A DNA stretch of 64,000 nt from Paralichthys olivaceus (Eukaryota; Chordata; Actinopteri; Pleuronectiformes; Paralichthyidae), in assembly GCF_024713975.1 (NCBI RefSeq), contig NC_091096.1, positions 4,057,501-4,121,500 on the forward strand, written 5' to 3'. Positions 60,788-64,000 of the stretch are shown here, piece by piece. Within the stretch, counting starts at the first letter, position 1, and every line of letters begins with the position of its first letter. Both the position numbers and the translations under genes were made by a program. Under the pieces are notes generated by a model, which was given only the letters and a program-made list of their open reading frames with translations, did not search any database and was not told the DNA's origin.

Positions 60788-60900
60788 ATGGATCTGCACA
60801 TCTTGGACCACAGACTCCGGGTCACCAGCATATCCAAGAACGGGCTGGTGAATTTCACACACCCGCTGATTAAACTGATCTTCCTCCGGAACCGGACACG
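60788..60900 (+). CDS. castor1: CASTOR-family cytosolic arginine sensor, first coding exon only (partial)
   Basis: CASTOR1 binds arginine and relieves its inhibition of GATOR2, switching on mTORC1. The exon encodes 37 residues plus two bases of the next codon. It opens MDLHILDHRLRVTSISK and closes with THPLIKLIFLRNRTR, matching the CASTOR amino terminus (LHILEHR, then LIKL and FL). The THPLIKL segment favours castor1 over castor2. The ATG has A at -3 and G at +4, and the donor is CG/GTGAGA. I searched by eye for the next exon (expected to begin C-K-F-F-S-L-T-E) and did not find it before 64000, so the gene runs off the right edge. Arginine-binding residues lie in later exons and cannot be judged. 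Confidence 0.85.
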
Positions 60901-60910
60901 GTGAGAAGAC

Positions 60911-60912
60911 TG

Positions 60913-60987
<75 letters not shown>
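60911..60987. repeat. (GT)n microsatellite at the start of castor1 intron 1
   Basis: About 77 bases of TG with one C interruption near the left end, ten bases inside the intron. Confidence 0.97.
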
Positions 60988-60990
<3 letters not shown>

Positions 60991-61370
60991 CCAGTCCGGA
61001 TATTTGAGATAACCTGCAGAGCCTCTTCATTCATTGGGTGACTGAGCTTTTCCTCAAAAATTTGCCTGTGCATGTCCGGCTCTGCCTCCATGAATGATGC
61101 ACTGCAATGCATGAGGCTTCTGGGAAATCACTCCACTGCTTAAGTTAGTTCATGACACATGTCAATGTTGGGAAAACTGCAAATCGGCCGGGATGGGAAA
61201 CTGCTGAAGAGTGTGTTCTAACTGTGGTGATTACATTGCACGAGTTATGTGACCTCTTCCTATTTGCAGGGAAACCGAGACCTCGTACATTAAAAGCCCT
61301 TTGGTTGGTGCGTGCTACCAAACACCTTAGGCAGCATGAAGGGCCCCTCCACTGTAGCCGTGGCTCACAT

Positions 61371-61753
61371 CAGGGGCCGCGTCCTTCGGAGGCTGCGTTT
61401 CAAGACCGATTGCGTCACAGTGGCGCGACTGGTCTGTCCGGATTCGAAGGGTCCTCAATGTATGGTGGACAAATGATTCATTGTGCTTCAGTGACTGTTT
61501 TTCAAAAAACTGCACAAGCATCTGAAGAATTTACTTAAAGTACTCGGCTGAGCAGCTAACGTTATGTTAAAAATACACCAACAGTCTTTAATCATCCAAA
61601 GAACTTTTTCGTCCGTAGCTCTGTTGCTAGGCGTCACCTTTAAGGGCCGGACGGTCTCATTTCGCCTCGTCCCTCGCGGTCTACGTGGTCGATGAAGGAT
61701 GCAGCTAGCGTCGACTGTGTAGAGCGGGTCCTCCGAAGGAATGCGGCCCCCTG
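61371..61753 (+). mobile_element. MITE with long inverted ends beginning CAGGGG
   Basis: A 383-bp element. The left end CAGGGGCCGCGTCCTTCGGA and the reverse complement of the right end CAGGGGGCCGCATTCCTTCG match over about 24 bases with three differences. CAGGG-type ends suggest a hAT-like element, but I see no clear 8-bp target duplication. It has no coding capacity. A deleted reverse copy is at 32671-32773. Confidence 0.78.
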
Positions 61754-63889
61754 AATCATCGCTGCTTGTATTTTGGTGGGATCCTGTTTCTGCAGCACAG
61801 CCTTGACCCTTGACCTCCTTGAACTCCCGACAACCGGAGTGCGTGTCGTCCAGATCTCATGTTTGTCATCGGCACCAGTTTTCAGCTAATCCCTGGATAT
61901 CCTCCCATTGTTATGCAAGTGTTTGTTTTCTCTGGTTGCCCCACATGTGCACGGCTTGAAGATGAGCTCCACATCTGTCCTCAAGCTGCCTGTTGTGACA
62001 CAGGACAGCGATCGCTCTCATGTCGGAGTTTAAAAAGAAGGCGAACGTCAGCGGGAGATTTCCCTCCTCTCATCACTCTTGTGATGCCAGATATGACACC
62101 GTCCTCGAGGGTTTGCTTCATCCTGAGCATCCTGTTTGTGCAGCACGGCCCTTTAATCATCAGTTCTCTCGGTAAACATGATGCATGATGGGATCATGAC
62201 CCTGGAGAACGCTTCTTCTTGTCAGTATCTTGTCACCACATTTAAATCTACATTTCTGCCACATGAGTTCATACCTGGACACATGTCCGCAGCGTGTCAC
62301 GGTGACTCCCTCATAAAAGCGTATTCTAAGGAAACAAGTAGTCACTGTGTAACTAGCCGTTGAGTTGCATCAGCACTGGTCCACAGTCAGTTTTGTATTT
62401 CAAAAGCACGAGTGTACACTTTAATTTTAAACAGGCTCTTTGAATCATTTAGTGTCTGTTTGAAAAAAACAAAGTGAGCTCTCAGTGAACTGGAAAAAGC
62501 AAAAGCATGCAGAGGCTGGGATTAGCAGGCTCGTCTGCGTTGTTGTGCACACGTTGGAGTTATGTCATCATTGTGGTTATGTGGATGAATTTCGCCTGGT
62601 TTTTCCTGTTCTTTTACTAAAGCAGGATTTTTCTATTGAATGGCTGATGCAGAATGGCAACTCAGAACAACCACAGAGCAACAGAACACGAGCCCGGTCG
62701 CCTCGGTTGCCGTCCTCCCTCTCTCAGGCCCCTGCCATTCATTACAGAACAGCTCCGCTCTCAAAGTGATGTGAAAGCGGTCGTGAGCAGAGTGTTAAAG
62801 ACAGAATCACTTCTCGGAGACGTGTTGATTTTCCTCCAATAGTTCTTAAGCTACTTTAACTGACTTATGTTCCCACTCAGATGAATTTTCTCCTGTATTT
62901 TATAGTATAAACACACGTAACTCATTGTTTCTTATTACAAGGTATAAAGACATCATCTATGCTTTTAATGTTAAATAGACGTATGTATTTATATTGCACA
63001 AGGAGCACAGCCATCAGGGGCCAGTTGGGATTTGGAGATGCTGGGAATCACACCACTGTGGTCAGCGGACGACCCTGTCTACCTCCTGAGCCACAGCCAC
63101 CCAATGACTTCATAGTATTTTAACTTCATTTTATAATTCTCTGATATGACATGTTATGAAAATGAGCACAGATTCCACAGTACACTGTGTACGTTACTTT
63201 CCTTGGATCAGTAAAACAAATTTGAAAACTCGACTAAACATTTCTTATATTTGACGAGGCACAGCCTGTGTACGATCAGCTCCGGTGTTAATCTGTGGAG
63301 CTCAGCCGTGCTTGTAGTTCCTCAGACGACAAATCGTGTCAGTGTAAAGATATTTGAGAAAAGTGAGCATTCGTTTTCTTTATCTCAGGGTGCAATTGAT
63401 GGATCTCGATGACACCCGGCATATTTAGGAGACTGATATCGATGAGTATTGAATTTGACTGTTGGGGCCACTCCAGACTTAGTATGTTTTAGTCTTTTTT
63501 ATTTTAATACGAGTGGAAACTGCAGAACATCACTGAAAGTTCCAGGAATCACATTAGAGTTTAATGTTTGAACATACGAACACATTTATAGTTTATGTGC
63601 GCAAGGACTGGTAGTCGTGTATTGTCCATTGTTGTTGTTTGGAGTCTGTGGGTGTGGTAATAATTCAAACACAGTGTATCAGCTCAATATATCGGTGGAG
63701 CTGTTGTGTGGCTTCAGCCCTGCAGGCTCCACGCAGTCCTTTCTTCTCTCTGGGCGGCTCGCTAACGAGAGCATGGCTCGGAACAATGCCTCAGCTGATC
63801 CAGAGACGCAGCGGGAGTTTTCCTCTTGTCTGCTTCAGGGATCGTTCAAGGTTCGGGGCTCTCGGTCCCCTCGTGTACACAAGGCTGCA

Positions 63890-63907
63890 CCCCCCCCCCC
63901 CCCCCCC
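63890..63907. repeat. Poly-C run
   Basis: About 18 consecutive C. The proline run in the overlapping open frame is an artefact of this tract. Confidence 0.9.
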
Positions 63908-64000
63908 TGCTCCCTCCCCTCGAATAACAAGCAGCGATTTCCAGAAGAAAAACTTTCCCTTTGTTCTAAAAAAAAAAAGTGGAGCCCATGAGAACGCTGT

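Larger units (their letters stand above)
60901..64000 (+). other. castor1: castor1 intron 1 (continues beyond window)
   Basis: It begins GTGAGA, immediately followed by a long GT repeat. It contains the CAGGGG-ended MITE at 61371-61753, a degenerate segment at about 63002-63105 ending CTCCTGAGCCACAGCCACCC (compare 11440-11535), and a poly-C run at 63890. No exon was recognised. Confidence 0.6.

Noticed and set aside
60719..61112. Minus-strand frames rich in Thr-His repeats
   Set aside because: They are produced by the GT/CA microsatellites around castor1 exon 1.
63617..63991. Open frame of 124 codons at the right edge
   Set aside because: A proline run from the poly-C tract and no CASTOR similarity; it lies within castor1 intron 1.

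Overview
The window is about 64 kb of teleost fish nuclear DNA, probably from a percomorph. The evidence is compact vertebrate-style genes with GT-AG introns, many (CA)n/(GT)n microsatellites, and degenerate miniature transposons of kinds common in percomorph genomes. All genes I could support lie on the + strand. Nothing bacterial, viral or CRISPR-like is present.

Layout. (1) 1-5443: non-genic upstream DNA with several CA/GT microsatellites. (2) 5444-36.8 kb: a complete neuronal nitric oxide synthase gene (nos1), with a TATA-type promoter, a non-coding first exon holding a GA microsatellite, and 28 coding exons. These join in frame to a 1426-residue protein with the order PDZ, oxygenase (haem/BH4/arginine), calmodulin-binding helix, FMN domain, FAD/NADPH reductase. 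(3) 36.8-39.98 kb: repeat-rich intergenic DNA. (4) 39984-51730: a ten-exon leucine-rich repeat gene, lrrc74b (416 aa). Its introns carry two MITEs, each nested inside an older repeat. (5) 51.9-53.3 kb: AT-rich intergenic DNA with a degenerate tandem duplication of about 250 bp, then a GC-rich promoter. (6) 53339-59040: a complete ten-exon nipsnap1 gene (276 aa, mitochondrial). (7) 60788-60900: the first coding exon of a CASTOR-family arginine-sensor gene (castor1), which continues beyond the right edge; the rest of the window is its first intron.

The genes are not an operon and need not act together, although two have an arginine connection: nos1 consumes arginine and castor1 senses it for mTORC1. 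The order nos1-lrrc74b-nipsnap1-castor1 joins loci that in human lie on 12q24 and 22q11-q12, so it is probably an older linkage. The points most worth a second look are: a GC-AG intron in nos1; no room for the mammalian nNOS-mu exon; a weakened LC8-binding motif; two competing terminal acceptors; a microsatellite-encoded upstream ORF; a TTAA-flanked MITE whose empty site can be inferred inside the window; and complementary CA/GT repeats bracketing the castor1 start codon and donor. Exon boundaries come from reading splice consensus, reading phase and recalled family sequences; no alignment was run.
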